In this document: positions 17,281 through 26,652 of the stretch, one piece after another
Position numbering within the stretch: the stretch's first letter is position 1
Layout: every line of letters begins with the position of its first letter
Assembly (NCBI RefSeq): GCF_029846715.1
Contig: NZ_JARVWW010000017.1
Coordinates: forward strand, 62,001 to 126,000
DNA: 64,000 nt
Source: Bradyrhizobium nivariense
GTDB taxonomy: Bacteria; Pseudomonadota; Alphaproteobacteria; Rhizobiales; Xanthobacteraceae
Direction of reading: 5' to 3'
The notes under the pieces: generated by a model
Database searches by the model: none
Seen by the model: only the letters and a program-made list of their open reading frames with translations
Told to the model about the DNA's origin: nothing
Program-made: the position numbers and the translations under genes

Positions 17281-18972
17281 TTATCGGAACACTTCCGCCG
17301 ATCGCCCAACGTTGCCTGGCGGACGCGGGATCGCAGGGTTGGGATTCGGATTGCGCGGTGCCGGCGCCAATTGACGCGGCGGGGGCGGCGGAGAGCCGAA
17401 GCCGAAGAAATCACGAATTGATGGCGCCGCTTGCGCCGGCTGCTGCGGCACCGGCGGCTTCTTCGGCGCGAGCTTTGGCGGCGCGATCGCTGCGGCCGCA
17501 CCCGGCGTGCCCGACGCATTGCCGTCAGGCGTCGTCGCGGCCATTGGCGTATCGCCCTTGGCCTGCTCGCGGCCGACTTCGCGGCGCGGCCAGGCATAAT
17601 CGTCGGCACGGCCGGCGGGCGCAGCCAGCGGCTCGCCCTTCACCATCGTCTTCGCAGCGAGCGCATCGACGGCGGCAGGACGTGAGCCTGGCCCGCCCAG
17701 CAATTGATCGGTCGAGATCGAGGCCGCAACCAGCGGCACGATCGGGCCGGCCAGCGGCCGCGGCGCGGGCTTGCCGGGTTCGGCACTGGTATCGGGGGTC
17801 GCCGGTTCGCTCGGCAGCGCGATCGGGCCGGAGCGCCCGGCGAGCAGGCGCGTGATTTCGCGCTCGACGTAGTGCGCGAGCTTGCGCGCGCCGGGTTTTG
17901 TGAAATAGACGCCGTCATAGCTGCGGAGCTGACGGATCTGGCCTTCGAAGTCCGGGCCCTTCTGGAGGAAGCGGCCGGCCTCGTCGACAAAGCCGTCCCA
18001 GACGTCGACATAGGTGATGCCGGCCTTGGCCGCGCCTTCGCGATAGAGCGAATCCAGGAACAGCATGTCCGCGGTGCCCTTGGGGCCGCGGATTGCGGGC
18101 AGGCCGACCCACAGCACCGGCACGCCCTTGCTCTTGAGCACGTTGGCCAGCTCCTCGATCTTCTTGCCGTAGAGCTCGACCCAGCGCTCGTCGCGGAATT
18201 CGTAGAGGCCGTTCGGGTTGCGCGCGGTCTTCTCGGGCGCTGCGACCGCCGGTGTGTCAGCGTTGTCGGCATCATCCTGCGGCAGGTCGGCATCGGCCGG
18301 CTTGTCGTCTGGCTTCGCGGCAGTGTCGCCGGGCTTGGCATCGCCGGGCTTGGCCGGTGGTTTGCCGCGCGCGCCCTTGTCGTTCTTCTTGTCCTTGTCC
18401 GTCGCCTTGTCCGATTTGTCGGGTGCTGCCGCCTCGCGGATCGCGATGCGGTCGTTGAGACCGAGCATGACGACGATCACGTCGGGCTTTTCGGTTTCGA
18501 GGATACCCTTCGCAGCCGCCGCCCAATCCGAGGGCTCACCCTTGGGCTGATACTTGATCAGGCCGGACGTGGTCTTGTGCTTGCGGATCACGCCCATGTC
18601 GGGCTGCTCGGTGTAGGCGTCTTCCAGGCCGTAGGCGAGCCAGTCGGCCATGGCGTCGCCGATCACCAGCACGTTCCTGTCGGGGATGGTATCGCGCTTG
18701 GCCGGCGCCGGCGCGCGCGAAAAATCCTGGCGCGGCGCCTGCTGCTGTTGCTGCTGGAAAGGCGCGAAGAAGTCGCCGCCGAACCATCCGCCACGGTCAC
18801 CGCCGCTTCGTGGTGGCGGGGCCGAACGCTGCGGTGGGCCGCCGAAGCCGGGGAAGTTGAAGAACTGCGCCGAGGCGGGTCCCGCGACCGACACCAGAAT
18901 CGCAAGCGCCGTCCCCAGCGCGATCAGCGGGCCGGTCTCGGTCAGCGCCTTGAACAGGGACTTCTTCGACAT
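17281..18972 (-). CDS. DUF459/SGNH-hydrolase family periplasmic protein
   Basis: 563 residues with a signal peptide (LIALGTALAILVSVAGPASAQ). The hydrolase core, about residues 90-370, shows block I as VLVIGDAMADWLAYG (Asp-Ala in place of the usual GDS) and block III as VVMLGLNDR. A disordered insert rich in Lys, Asp and Pro (about residues 180-240) interrupts the core, and residues 390-563 are a long low-complexity tail with proline runs. DUF459 proteins are exported SGNH-fold proteins of unknown substrate, sometimes linked to cell-surface acyl transfer. The weak nucleophile block means activity should not be assumed. It precedes no co-oriented partner within 200 bp except the transglycosylase on the same strand. 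Confidence 0.83.
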   Translation of the reverse strand: MSKKSLFKALTETGPLIALGTALAILVSVAGPASAQFFNFPGFGGPPQRSAPPPRSGGDRGGWFGGDFFAPFQQQQQQAPRQDFSRAPAPAKRDTIPDRNVLVIGDAMADWLAYGLEDAYTEQPDMGVIRKHKTTSGLIKYQPKGEPSDWAAAAKGILETEKPDVIVVMLGLNDRIAIREAAAPDKSDKATDKDKKNDKGARGKPPAKPGDAKPGDTAAKPDDKPADADLPQDDADNADTPAVAAPEKTARNPNGLYEFRDERWVELYGKKIEELANVLKSKGVPVLWVGLPAIRGPKGTADMLFLDSLYREGAAKAGITYVDVWDGFVDEAGRFLQKGPDFEGQIRQLRSYDGVYFTKPGARKLAHYVEREITRLLAGRSGPIALPSEPATPDTSAEPGKPAPRPLAGPIVPLVAASISTDQLLGGPGSRPAAVDALAAKTMVKGEPLAAPAGRADDYAWPRREVGREQAKGDTPMAATTPDGNASGTPGAAAAIAPPKLAPKKPPVPQQPAQAAPSIRDFFGFGSPPPPPRQLAPAPRNPNPNPAIPRPPGNVGRSAEVFR

Positions 18973-19171
18973 GCGATCTCGGGCACGCGCAATGGGGATC
19001 GGGATAGGCTCGATATAATAGATATAATAACGGAATCAGGCGCCAAACGGGCAGATTCTCTTTTCAGATTCTCTTCAGATCCTTGAGATTCTTGGCCCAT
19101 ACACGGGGAACAGCCGCCCCCGTCAAGGCTGCCTGCCAAAATCCCTGTTCAGGGTTACTTTCGGCGCGATT

Positions 19172-20563
19172 TTACCGCCCGCGCAGCCGGTCCAGCACGT
19201 CGGAGGAGGCAAAACCGTCCGCGGCGACCCCGACCGAGGCCTGGAAGTTGCGCAGGGCCTCCCGGGTCTGACCGCCGAACTGGCCGTCCGGGGTGCCCTT
19301 GTAGAAGCCGCGCTGGGCCAGCAGCTGCTGGAGTTCCAGCCGCTCGGTGCGGGACAGCTCGCGTTCCTGCCGCGGCCAGGGTTGCACGAAGGGCTGGCCG
19401 CCGCGCAGGCGGTCGGCGAAATGGCCGATCGCCAGCGCATAGGCCTCGGCCGGGTTGTACTTCATGATGACCCGGAAGTTCTGCAGCATCAGGAAGCCCG
19501 GCCCCTGCGCGCCGGCCGGCGCCAGCAGATAGGCTTTCTCGGCCGGATGCGGGAACGGCTGGTTGGCCGGGCGCTTGAGGCCGAGCTTCTCCCATTGCGC
19601 CATCGTCATCGCCTTGGCGCGGTCGGCCAGCATGTAGTTGAAGCCCTGGGGCACCACGACCTCGTAGCCCCAGGTCTGGCCGGCCTGCCAGCCGTCCTTC
19701 TTCAGATTGTTGGCGGTCGACGCAATCAGGTCGGTGGGATTGTCGACGACGTCGCGCCGACCGTCACCGTCGCCGTCCACCGCAAAGCGCTTGAACGCGG
19801 TCGGCATGAACTGGGTCGGTCCGAAGGCGCCGGCCCAGGAGCCGCGCAACTGTTCGGGCCGCAGGTCGCCGCGGTTGAGGATTTCCAGCGCCGAGAGGAA
19901 CTCGTCCCTGAAATAGGCTTGGCGGCGGCCGATGCAGGCGAGCGTCGCGGTCGATTGCAGCACGCTGCGGTCTCCCATCTGCGTCGAGTAGTTGGACTCG
20001 ATGCCCCAGATCGAGGCGATGATATAACGATCGACGCCGGTGGCTTTTTCGGTGGCGTCGAACTGCGCCTTGTATTTGGCGAGGACCTCGCGGCCCTTGG
20101 CGAGGCGGTTGTCGTTCACGAGGATGTCGAGATAATCCCAGATCGACTTGGTGAACTCCGGCTGCGAGTCCATGAGGTCCATGATGCGCAGGTCGGGCGC
20201 AAGGCCTGCCGTGAAGCGCTGGAAATTTTCCTGCGTGATGTTGCGCCGTGCGGCATCCGGCCACATGGCCGCGACGCAATTGTTGAAGTTGCCGGCAGCT
20301 TCGCGGATCGCGGCCGCCGTCATCAGCGGATGGCCGGAGGCGCCATCCTCGCCGCTCCAGGGCTGAGCTCCGGTTTGAGCGCCGCCGGGGCCGGGCGCGG
20401 CTTGCGGGGGCGCCGGATTCGGGCCGGAGAAAATACCGCCAAACAGATTGGAGAGGCCGTTTTGCGCCTGCGCGCAAGCCGGCAGTAGCAACGCGGCCGC
20501 AATCATCGCTCTGCTGGTCACAAATCCAGCACGTTTCGCCAGCCCTGCCATCGATTGCATCAT
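19172..20563 (-). CDS. Lytic murein transglycosylase (MltB family) with peptidoglycan-binding domain
   Basis: Cleaves the glycan strand of peptidoglycan to 1,6-anhydro products. 463 residues from ATG 20563 (18 more if an upstream ATG at 20617 is used; the shorter form gives a cleaner signal peptide, MIAAALLLPACAQAQ). The SLT domain of MltB type has the catalytic Glu in ASIWGIESNYS, then GAFGPTQFMPTAF and DGDGRRDVVDNPTDLIAST. Residues from about 390 form a PG-binding_1 domain (LQQLLAQRGFYKGTPDGQFG). A possible lipobox LLLPAC hints that it could be a lipoprotein. Confidence 0.92.
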   Translation of the reverse strand: MMQSMAGLAKRAGFVTSRAMIAAALLLPACAQAQNGLSNLFGGIFSGPNPAPPQAAPGPGGAQTGAQPWSGEDGASGHPLMTAAAIREAAGNFNNCVAAMWPDAARRNITQENFQRFTAGLAPDLRIMDLMDSQPEFTKSIWDYLDILVNDNRLAKGREVLAKYKAQFDATEKATGVDRYIIASIWGIESNYSTQMGDRSVLQSTATLACIGRRQAYFRDEFLSALEILNRGDLRPEQLRGSWAGAFGPTQFMPTAFKRFAVDGDGDGRRDVVDNPTDLIASTANNLKKDGWQAGQTWGYEVVVPQGFNYMLADRAKAMTMAQWEKLGLKRPANQPFPHPAEKAYLLAPAGAQGPGFLMLQNFRVIMKYNPAEAYALAIGHFADRLRGGQPFVQPWPRQERELSRTERLELQQLLAQRGFYKGTPDGQFGGQTREALRNFQASVGVAADGFASSDVLDRLRGR

Positions 20564-20663
20564 GTCCACCCGTCGGCCTGAAAATTCGCCTTCAGGAGGC
20601 CCGGTTACGGTTGCCACTAGCTTAACAAAGGTGAAATTTTGGTGACGGCCTTTTTCTCAACTC

Positions 20664-20683
20664 TGTGGGGGCGAGGCCCCACA
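20664..20683. promoter_or_regulatory. Stem-loop in the galU leader
   Basis: TGTGGGG (20664-20670) pairs perfectly with CCCCACA (20677-20683) across a six-base loop, about 80 bp before the galU start. No T-run follows, so it is not a classical terminator. Confidence 0.45.
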
Positions 20684-20762
20684 TCCGCCTTTGTTAGCGG
20701 CTGCAAACAAGCTAGCAAGATGCCATTGCTCCGTTCACGTCCTCAGGTATTCGATCAATCCC

Positions 20763-21638
20763 ATGAAAATTCGCAAAGCCGTATTCCCCGTCGCCGGCCT
20801 CGGCACCCGCGTCCTGCCAGCCACCAAGGCGATGCCGAAGGAAATGCTGACCATCGTCGACAAGCCGCTGATCCAGTACGTCTATGACGAGGCGAGGGAG
20901 GCCGGCATCGAGCATTTCATCTTCGTCACCGGCCGCAACAAAAATGTCATCGAAGATCACTTCGACAAGATGTTCGAGCTCGATGCGACGCTCAGCCAGC
21001 GCGGCAAGAAGGCCGAGCAGGAGATTCTGGCGCAGAACCAGCCGGAAGCCGGCGCCGTCAGCTTCACCCGTCAGCAGGCGCCGCTCGGCCTCGGTCATGC
21101 GGTCTGGTGCGCGCGCGACATCGTCGGCAACGAGCCGTTCGCGGTCGTGCTGCCCGACGAGCTCGTGCTCAATTCGCCCGGCTGCCTGAAGCAGATGATC
21201 GAGACCGCCAGCAAGCTCGGCGAGAAATCCAACGTCATCGCGGTCGAGGCGGTGCCCGACCATCTCACCCATCAATACGGCATCTGCGGCGTCGGCAAAC
21301 GCACCGGCAAGATGTTCGAGGTCGACGGCATGGTCGAGAAGCCGGCCAAGGGCACCGCGCCGTCCAATCTCTCGATCACCGGCCGCTACATCCTCCAGCC
21401 GGAAATCTTCAAGATCCTGGAGACCCAGGAGCGGGGCGCCGGCGGTGAGATCCAGCTCACCGACGCCATGATCGGGCTCGCCAAATCGCAAAAGTTCTAC
21501 GGCGTCGAGTTCGAGGGCGAGCGCCATGATTGCGGCTCCAAGCCCGGCTTCCTCCGCGCCAACATCGCCTACGGCCTGCAGCGCCCCGAGCTGCGCGACG
21601 GGCTGATCGCGGAGATGAAGAAGTATCTGGGGCAGTAG
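20763..21638 (+). CDS. galU: UTP-glucose-1-phosphate uridylyltransferase
   Basis: Makes UDP-glucose, the donor for LPS, exopolysaccharide, cyclic glucan and trehalose. 291 residues from the ATG at 20763. The nucleotide-binding start is AVFPVAGLGTRVLPATKAMPK, followed by LTIVDKPLIQYVYDEA, and later LGLGHAVWCA and GEIQLTDAM, all hallmarks of bacterial GalU. The frame stays open upstream but the conserved N terminus begins right at this Met. It is transcribed alone, with a 120-bp leader holding a stem-loop. Confidence 0.96.
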   Translation: MKIRKAVFPVAGLGTRVLPATKAMPKEMLTIVDKPLIQYVYDEAREAGIEHFIFVTGRNKNVIEDHFDKMFELDATLSQRGKKAEQEILAQNQPEAGAVSFTRQQAPLGLGHAVWCARDIVGNEPFAVVLPDELVLNSPGCLKQMIETASKLGEKSNVIAVEAVPDHLTHQYGICGVGKRTGKMFEVDGMVEKPAKGTAPSNLSITGRYILQPEIFKILETQERGAGGEIQLTDAMIGLAKSQKFYGVEFEGERHDCGSKPGFLRANIAYGLQRPELRDGLIAEMKKYLGQ

Positions 21639-21699
21639 CCTCCGTCGGGACGACATTGAGTATTTGGTGCGCGGCTCGCCGCCAATAGCGAGCCGCCCC

Positions 21700-23196
21700 T
21701 CACGCCACCAGCGACAGCTTCGGCAAGCTTGCGACCACGGACTGGTTGCGGCCGCCGGCTTTGGCGGCATAGAGCGCCTTGTCGGCGGCGGCGACCAGGA
21801 TGGACCAGTCCAGACCTGCCGTAGGGACGAGACTCGCGATGCCGCAGGAGATGGTGGTCGTTGCCTGGTCGTCGGACCAGCCCTGCACCTTGACGCGGAT
21901 CGCCTCGGCCACCTTGAAGGCGTCGGTGACCGAGGTGCCCGGCAGCAGCACGGCGAATTCCTCGCCGCCATAGCGCGCGGCGCAGTCGCCGGCGCGGCTC
22001 ACCGAGTCGGAAATGCAGATCGCAATGCCGACCAGCACCTGGTCGCCGGCCTGATGGCCGAACGTGTCGTTGTAGGCCTTGAAGTGATCGGCATCGATCA
22101 TCAGCAGCGCGACCGGCGTCTTCTGCCGTATCGCGCGGCGCCATTCGACGTCGATCACCTGGTCGAACTTGCGGCGGTTCTTCAGGCCGGTGAGCGCGTC
22201 CGTCGTCGCCATCTCCTCGAGCTTGCGCTCGGCCTCGGCGCGCCGGCCGATCTCGCGCGCGAGCACCAGCGTCGAGGCCAGCATGAACAGGATGAGCGCC
22301 AGGACCACGGCGCCGATCCGGTAGGCTTCCTTCTGCCAGAGCTCGAACACCGCGTTCAGCGGCTTGCCTGCCACCACGAACATCGGACCGGAGCCGGTGC
22401 TGCGGACGTAGAGGCGCGGCGTCGCGTCCACCGGGCCCTGGCCCGCATAGGACCCTCCGGCCCTGAGATTGTCGGGCTTCCAGCTCTGCTGCGCCCTGAG
22501 ATTCTTGCCGATCACGTCGAGGTCGAACGGCCGCCGCATCATGATGGTGCGGTCGCGCTTGAGCACGGTGATGGTGTCGTCAGGATCGAGGTTCAGCCGC
22601 TCGAACAATTCGTGGAAATAGCTGAAGCGGATCGAGCCGGCGACGACGCCCATGAAGCCGCCGTCGGTGTCGCTGATGCGCCGGCTCAGCACGATCGCAT
22701 AGGCGCCGCGGAACAGCATGGGACGGCTGATGAAGAGCCCGGCTTCGGGATTGTCGCGATGAATCTTGAAGTAGTCCTCCTCGCTGCGGTTCTCCGGCAG
22801 GGGATCGAGCGTGGAGGCGTCGATGGTGAGCCGGCCGTCGGCGTCGAACACCTGGATGGCGCCGAAATGCCTCGCCGTGGTCGCATGGTCGAACAGGATG
22901 AGGTGACGGATCGACTTCGAGACCGTGGCGATCTCCGGCAGCAGCATGTTGCTGGCGACCGCCTTCAGGGACAAATCGTAGATCTCGATGTTCCGGCTGA
23001 CGTCGGACTCGATGGTCGTCGCCAGGTTCTCCAGCGTCTGGCGGGCGAGCGCCTCCTCGCCGCGGCGCATGTCCAGCATGACGTTGACGCAAATGGCGGA
23101 AAAGCCGATCACCGTCACCACGGACGAGATGATCAGCAGCTTCGCCGAAAGCCGCCATGGCCGGCGGGCCATGACTTCGCGCCATCCAGACAACAT
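21700..23196 (-). CDS. Membrane diguanylate cyclase with periplasmic Cache sensor
   Basis: Predicted to make c-di-GMP from two GTP. 498 residues: TM1 at about 18-40, a periplasmic dCache-like sensor at about 45-280 (LRHLILFDHATTARHFGAIQVFDADGRL region), TM2 at about 285-308 and a cytoplasmic GGDEF domain from about 330. The active-site motif is intact as RYGGEEF, with the usual LMIDADHFKAYNDTFGH and TISCGIAS blocks. I see no RXXD inhibitory site at the standard spacing before it. GGAG lies 6 bp before the ATG. The nearby EAL protein is on the same strand 0.4 kb upstream, so both turn over the same messenger. Confidence 0.92.
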   Translation of the reverse strand: MLSGWREVMARRPWRLSAKLLIISSVVTVIGFSAICVNVMLDMRRGEEALARQTLENLATTIESDVSRNIEIYDLSLKAVASNMLLPEIATVSKSIRHLILFDHATTARHFGAIQVFDADGRLTIDASTLDPLPENRSEEDYFKIHRDNPEAGLFISRPMLFRGAYAIVLSRRISDTDGGFMGVVAGSIRFSYFHELFERLNLDPDDTITVLKRDRTIMMRRPFDLDVIGKNLRAQQSWKPDNLRAGGSYAGQGPVDATPRLYVRSTGSGPMFVVAGKPLNAVFELWQKEAYRIGAVVLALILFMLASTLVLAREIGRRAEAERKLEEMATTDALTGLKNRRKFDQVIDVEWRRAIRQKTPVALLMIDADHFKAYNDTFGHQAGDQVLVGIAICISDSVSRAGDCAARYGGEEFAVLLPGTSVTDAFKVAEAIRVKVQGWSDDQATTTISCGIASLVPTAGLDWSILVAAADKALYAAKAGGRNQSVVASLPKLSLVA

Positions 23197-23340
23197 CGTT
23201 TGCTCCCGACATGAGTGAATGCGCCCGAAAGCTTGAGTAGTGTTTAAGCCGGGACGGCGCTGCCTTAATGAGTTAAAAATTGGTTTCCGCGGCTCACGTT
23301 TTTGGGCAAAGCGGGGCTTCGACCAGCGAAGAGGACAGCG

Positions 23341-23610
23341 GTGAACGATTACGACGCGTTGCGCGATTATCTGATGCGGCAGAAGCAGGCGGAATTCGTG
23401 CTGACCTATGAACAGATCGAGGAGATCATCGGCGCGGCCCTGCCGCGCGCGGCGAATCGTGCCTCATGGTGGGACAGCCTGCGCAGCCCCGACATCCAGA
23501 TGCCGCAGCGCGAAGCCTGCCTCGCCGCGGGCTTTGTGGCGATGCGGATGCCGGACGGCCAGAGCGTGCGGTTCACGAAGCGGAAGAGCGACCGGCGTAG
23601 GCCGGGGTGA
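23341..23610 (+). CDS. Small DUF7662-like hypothetical protein
   Basis: 89 residues from a GTG at 23341 with AGAGGA about 8 bp before it; an ATG 13 codons upstream is possible. The sequence starts YDALRDYLMRQ, then YEQIEEIIGAALPRAA and ASWWDS, followed by a basic end (RFTKRKSDRRR). The YEQIEEIIG..LP..A...WW pattern recalls small plant-pathogen and soil bacterial proteins grouped as DUF7662. No function is known. It lies alone between two c-di-GMP genes on the other strand. Confidence 0.7.
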   Translation: MNDYDALRDYLMRQKQAEFVLTYEQIEEIIGAALPRAANRASWWDSLRSPDIQMPQREACLAAGFVAMRMPDGQSVRFTKRKSDRRRPG

Positions 23611-23622
23611 GGCGAAGGAAAG

Positions 23623-26499
23623 TCAGCTCGCCGCTTCCAGCCGCACTTCCGTGAGCAGGCGCATCGCGGCATCGGCGTCCATCGGCTCGCCGAAGGCAAA
23701 GCCCTGCGCGTATTCGCAGCCCATCTGGTAGAGCTCGACCGCGTCGGAATCGGTCTCGGCGCCTTCCGCGACCACTTCCATGCCGAGGTCGTGCGCGAGC
23801 GCGATGATCGACTTCAGGATCACCGGACGGGTGCCGCGATTGCCGGTGCGCACGAAGGACTGGTCGATCTTGATGGTGTCGAACGGGAAGCGCTGGAGAT
23901 AGGCCAGCGACGAATGGCCGGTGCCGAAATCGTCGAGCGACAGTCCGGTGCCGAGTTCGCGGATGCGCGTCAGCATCTGCGCCGCGTGCTCCGGATTCTC
24001 CATCACCAGCGATTCCGTCAGTTCCAGCTTCAGCGTGCCGCGCGCCACCGAGGAGCGCGAGAGCACGGTGCGGATGTCGTGGATCAAATCGTGGCGCAGC
24101 AATTGCCGCGAGGAGACGTTGACGGATGCGAAGATCGGCTCGCGCGAGCGCATCGCGCGCTGCCAGATCGAGAGCTGCTTGGCGGTCTGGTCGAGCACGA
24201 ACATGCCGAGGTCGATGATCAGGCCGGTCTCTTCGGCAATGGTGATGAATTCCGACGGCGCCATGCGTCCGAGCTTCGGATGATCCCAGCGCACCAGCGC
24301 CTCGAAGCCGGCGACAGAACGGTCTTCAAGCCGCACGATCGGCTGGTACAGGATCGTGAGCTCCTGCCGCTCGATGGCGCGGCGCAGTTCGCTCTCCAGC
24401 GTCAGCCGGTCGGTTTTCCGGGCGCGCATCGCGGGCTTGTAGACGTCGATGCGGTCGCCGCCGATGCGCTTGGAGTGATACATCGCAAGCTCGGCGTCCT
24501 TGATGATCTCGTCCGTGAGCTGCGTCTGCGGATCGGACAAGGCGAGGCCGATCGAGGCGGTGAGAAAAATCTCACGTTCGTTGAAGGCGATCGGCGCGCG
24601 GATGGTCTTGCGGATGGTTTCGGCGAAGGCGGTGATGCGGGCCGGGTCCTGTTCTGACAGCAGGATCAGGCCGAACTGGTCGCCGGCAAGCCGTGCCAGC
24701 GTGTCCTGCGGCTTCAGGATGCGGGTGAGGCGGCGGGCCAGCGTCAGCAGGATCGAATCGCCGACCGCGATGCCGACGGAATCGTTGACCTGCTTGAAGC
24801 GGTCGAGATCGATCACCATCAGCGTCGGCCGCAGCGTCGGCATGGTCTTGGCGAAATGCGCGACGGCGCCGAGCCGGTCCATGAACAGTTTTCGGTTGGG
24901 CAGGCCGGTGAGGTTGTCATGCACGGAATCGTGCAGCAGGCGCTCCTCGGCATTGCGCAGCTCGGTGACGTCGGTGAGCGTGCCGACCACGCGCGAAACC
25001 TCGCCATCGGAGCCGACCACCGGGCGCGCCTTCAGCGCGAACCACATGAAGTGGCCGTCCGGCGTGCGCAGGCGGAAGTCCTGCACCAGGCGGCCGCGGC
25101 GCTGGTCGAGCACGCTGTCGAGCGCCGCGCGGAAACGGTCCTGGTCGAGCGGATGCAGCACTTCGAGCCAGGAGGCGGCCGGGCCTTCCAGCGTGCCGCG
25201 CTTGAGGCCGAGCAGGGCTTCGGTCTCCGGGCTGGTGAAAACCTTGTCGGCGGAAACGTCCCAGTCCCAGATCAAATCGCCGGAGCCGGCCAGCGCCAGC
25301 GCCCGCCGCTCGATGTCGGAGACGACGCCGGTGGTGGCGCCGCCGCCCGCGAACGCGTGTTGCATCACCGTGAAGCCGATCAGCATCACGATCAGCACGA
25401 GGCCGCCGAGCAGCGCTGGGCCGACGATGTCGTTGGTGACGGAGCCCGCCACCGTCATGCCGGCCGCGATCACCCAGACCACCAGCAGGAACCAGGTCGG
25501 GATCAGCAGCACCGCGCGGTCGAAGCCGTGGGTCGAGAGATAGACGATCAGCGCGAAGCCGGCGAAGGCGATCAGCACCAGCGAGATGCGCGCGATGCCG
25601 GAGGCGACGGCGGGGTCGAACAGGGCCAGCGCAACAAGGGAGCCCAGGAACGCGAGCCAGCCCACCGTGATGTGGGAATAGCGCACATGCCATCGGCTGA
25701 GATTGAGATAGGCGAACAGGAACACCAGCAGCGTCGCCGCCAAAATCGCCTCACCCGCCGCGCGCCAGATGCGCTCGGCGTTGTTCGACATGTCGAGCAC
25801 CTTGCCCCAGAAGCCGAAATCGACGCCGATATAGACCAGCACCGCCCAGGCCAGCGCCGCGGCAGCCGGGAACATGATGCTGCCCTTGACCACGAACAGG
25901 ATGGTCAGCACCAGCGCGAGCAAGCCGGAGATGCCGATCACGATGCCCTGGTAGAGCGTGAACGAGTTGACCTTGTCCTTGTAGGACTCCGGCTCCCACA
26001 GATAGAGCTGCGGCAGCTTGTCGGTGCGCAGCTCCGCGACGAAGGTGATAACGGCGCCGGGGTCGAGGGTGACGCGGAAGACGTCGGCGGTCGGGCTCTC
26101 CTGCCGCTCCGGCCGGTCGCCGGTCGAGGGCGTGATGGTCGCGATGCGCGACAGCCCGAGATCGGGCCAGAGCAGCCCCGAGGAGACGATGCGGTAATGC
26201 GGGGCGACGATCAGGCGGTCGAGCTGGTCGTCGGTGTTGTTGGCGAGCGCGAACACCACCCAGTTCTGGCCGCCCTCGCGGGCGCGCACCTCGATGCGGC
26301 GGACGATGCCGTCGGTGCCGGGCGCGGTGGAGACCTGGATGCGGTCGGCGTCGCTGCGCTGGTGTTCGAGCACGCCGGTAAGGTCGATCGCGGGCGCGTC
26401 GCCGCGGACGCTGACAGCGTCAAGCGCGCGCGCCGGGAACGCGCAGACGAGAATCATGAGGCCCAGCGCTATGGGCGCGAGGCACCTGATCAGACGCAA
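23623..26499 (-). CDS. 7TM-DISM sensor with PAS, degenerate GGDEF and EAL domains (c-di-GMP phosphodiesterase)
   Basis: 958 residues, TTG start with GGAG 8 bp upstream. Order: signal peptide, periplasmic DISM-like domain to about 180, seven membrane helices at about 184-380, PAS/PAC at about 400-520 (DLIWDWDVSADKVF), GGDEF at about 530-690 and EAL from about 700. The GGDEF motif is degenerate (ARLAGDQFGLI), so cyclase activity is doubtful. EAL looks complete: FEALVRWDHP, a conserved LKLELTES, DDFGTGHSSLAYL and KIDQSFVR. It is best read as a membrane c-di-GMP phosphodiesterase with a regulatory GGDEF. The signal sensed is unknown. Confidence 0.9.
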   Translation of the reverse strand: MRLIRCLAPIALGLMILVCAFPARALDAVSVRGDAPAIDLTGVLEHQRSDADRIQVSTAPGTDGIVRRIEVRAREGGQNWVVFALANNTDDQLDRLIVAPHYRIVSSGLLWPDLGLSRIATITPSTGDRPERQESPTADVFRVTLDPGAVITFVAELRTDKLPQLYLWEPESYKDKVNSFTLYQGIVIGISGLLALVLTILFVVKGSIMFPAAAALAWAVLVYIGVDFGFWGKVLDMSNNAERIWRAAGEAILAATLLVFLFAYLNLSRWHVRYSHITVGWLAFLGSLVALALFDPAVASGIARISLVLIAFAGFALIVYLSTHGFDRAVLLIPTWFLLVVWVIAAGMTVAGSVTNDIVGPALLGGLVLIVMLIGFTVMQHAFAGGGATTGVVSDIERRALALAGSGDLIWDWDVSADKVFTSPETEALLGLKRGTLEGPAASWLEVLHPLDQDRFRAALDSVLDQRRGRLVQDFRLRTPDGHFMWFALKARPVVGSDGEVSRVVGTLTDVTELRNAEERLLHDSVHDNLTGLPNRKLFMDRLGAVAHFAKTMPTLRPTLMVIDLDRFKQVNDSVGIAVGDSILLTLARRLTRILKPQDTLARLAGDQFGLILLSEQDPARITAFAETIRKTIRAPIAFNEREIFLTASIGLALSDPQTQLTDEIIKDAELAMYHSKRIGGDRIDVYKPAMRARKTDRLTLESELRRAIERQELTILYQPIVRLEDRSVAGFEALVRWDHPKLGRMAPSEFITIAEETGLIIDLGMFVLDQTAKQLSIWQRAMRSREPIFASVNVSSRQLLRHDLIHDIRTVLSRSSVARGTLKLELTESLVMENPEHAAQMLTRIRELGTGLSLDDFGTGHSSLAYLQRFPFDTIKIDQSFVRTGNRGTRPVILKSIIALAHDLGMEVVAEGAETDSDAVELYQMGCEYAQGFAFGEPMDADAAMRLLTEVRLEAAS

Positions 26500-26652
26500 G
26501 GTCAGTTCTCCGCGTTCGACGCAAACTCTTCAGTGCAGGATCGTCAGTGCAAGCCGTTTTCCGAACGGAACAAGATGGTTCGGTGCGTCGCGATAGATGC
26601 CACGAAAGCAAGGAAAATCAAAGGGTTTCCGCCCTGCCCTGTGGCCGCTGAC

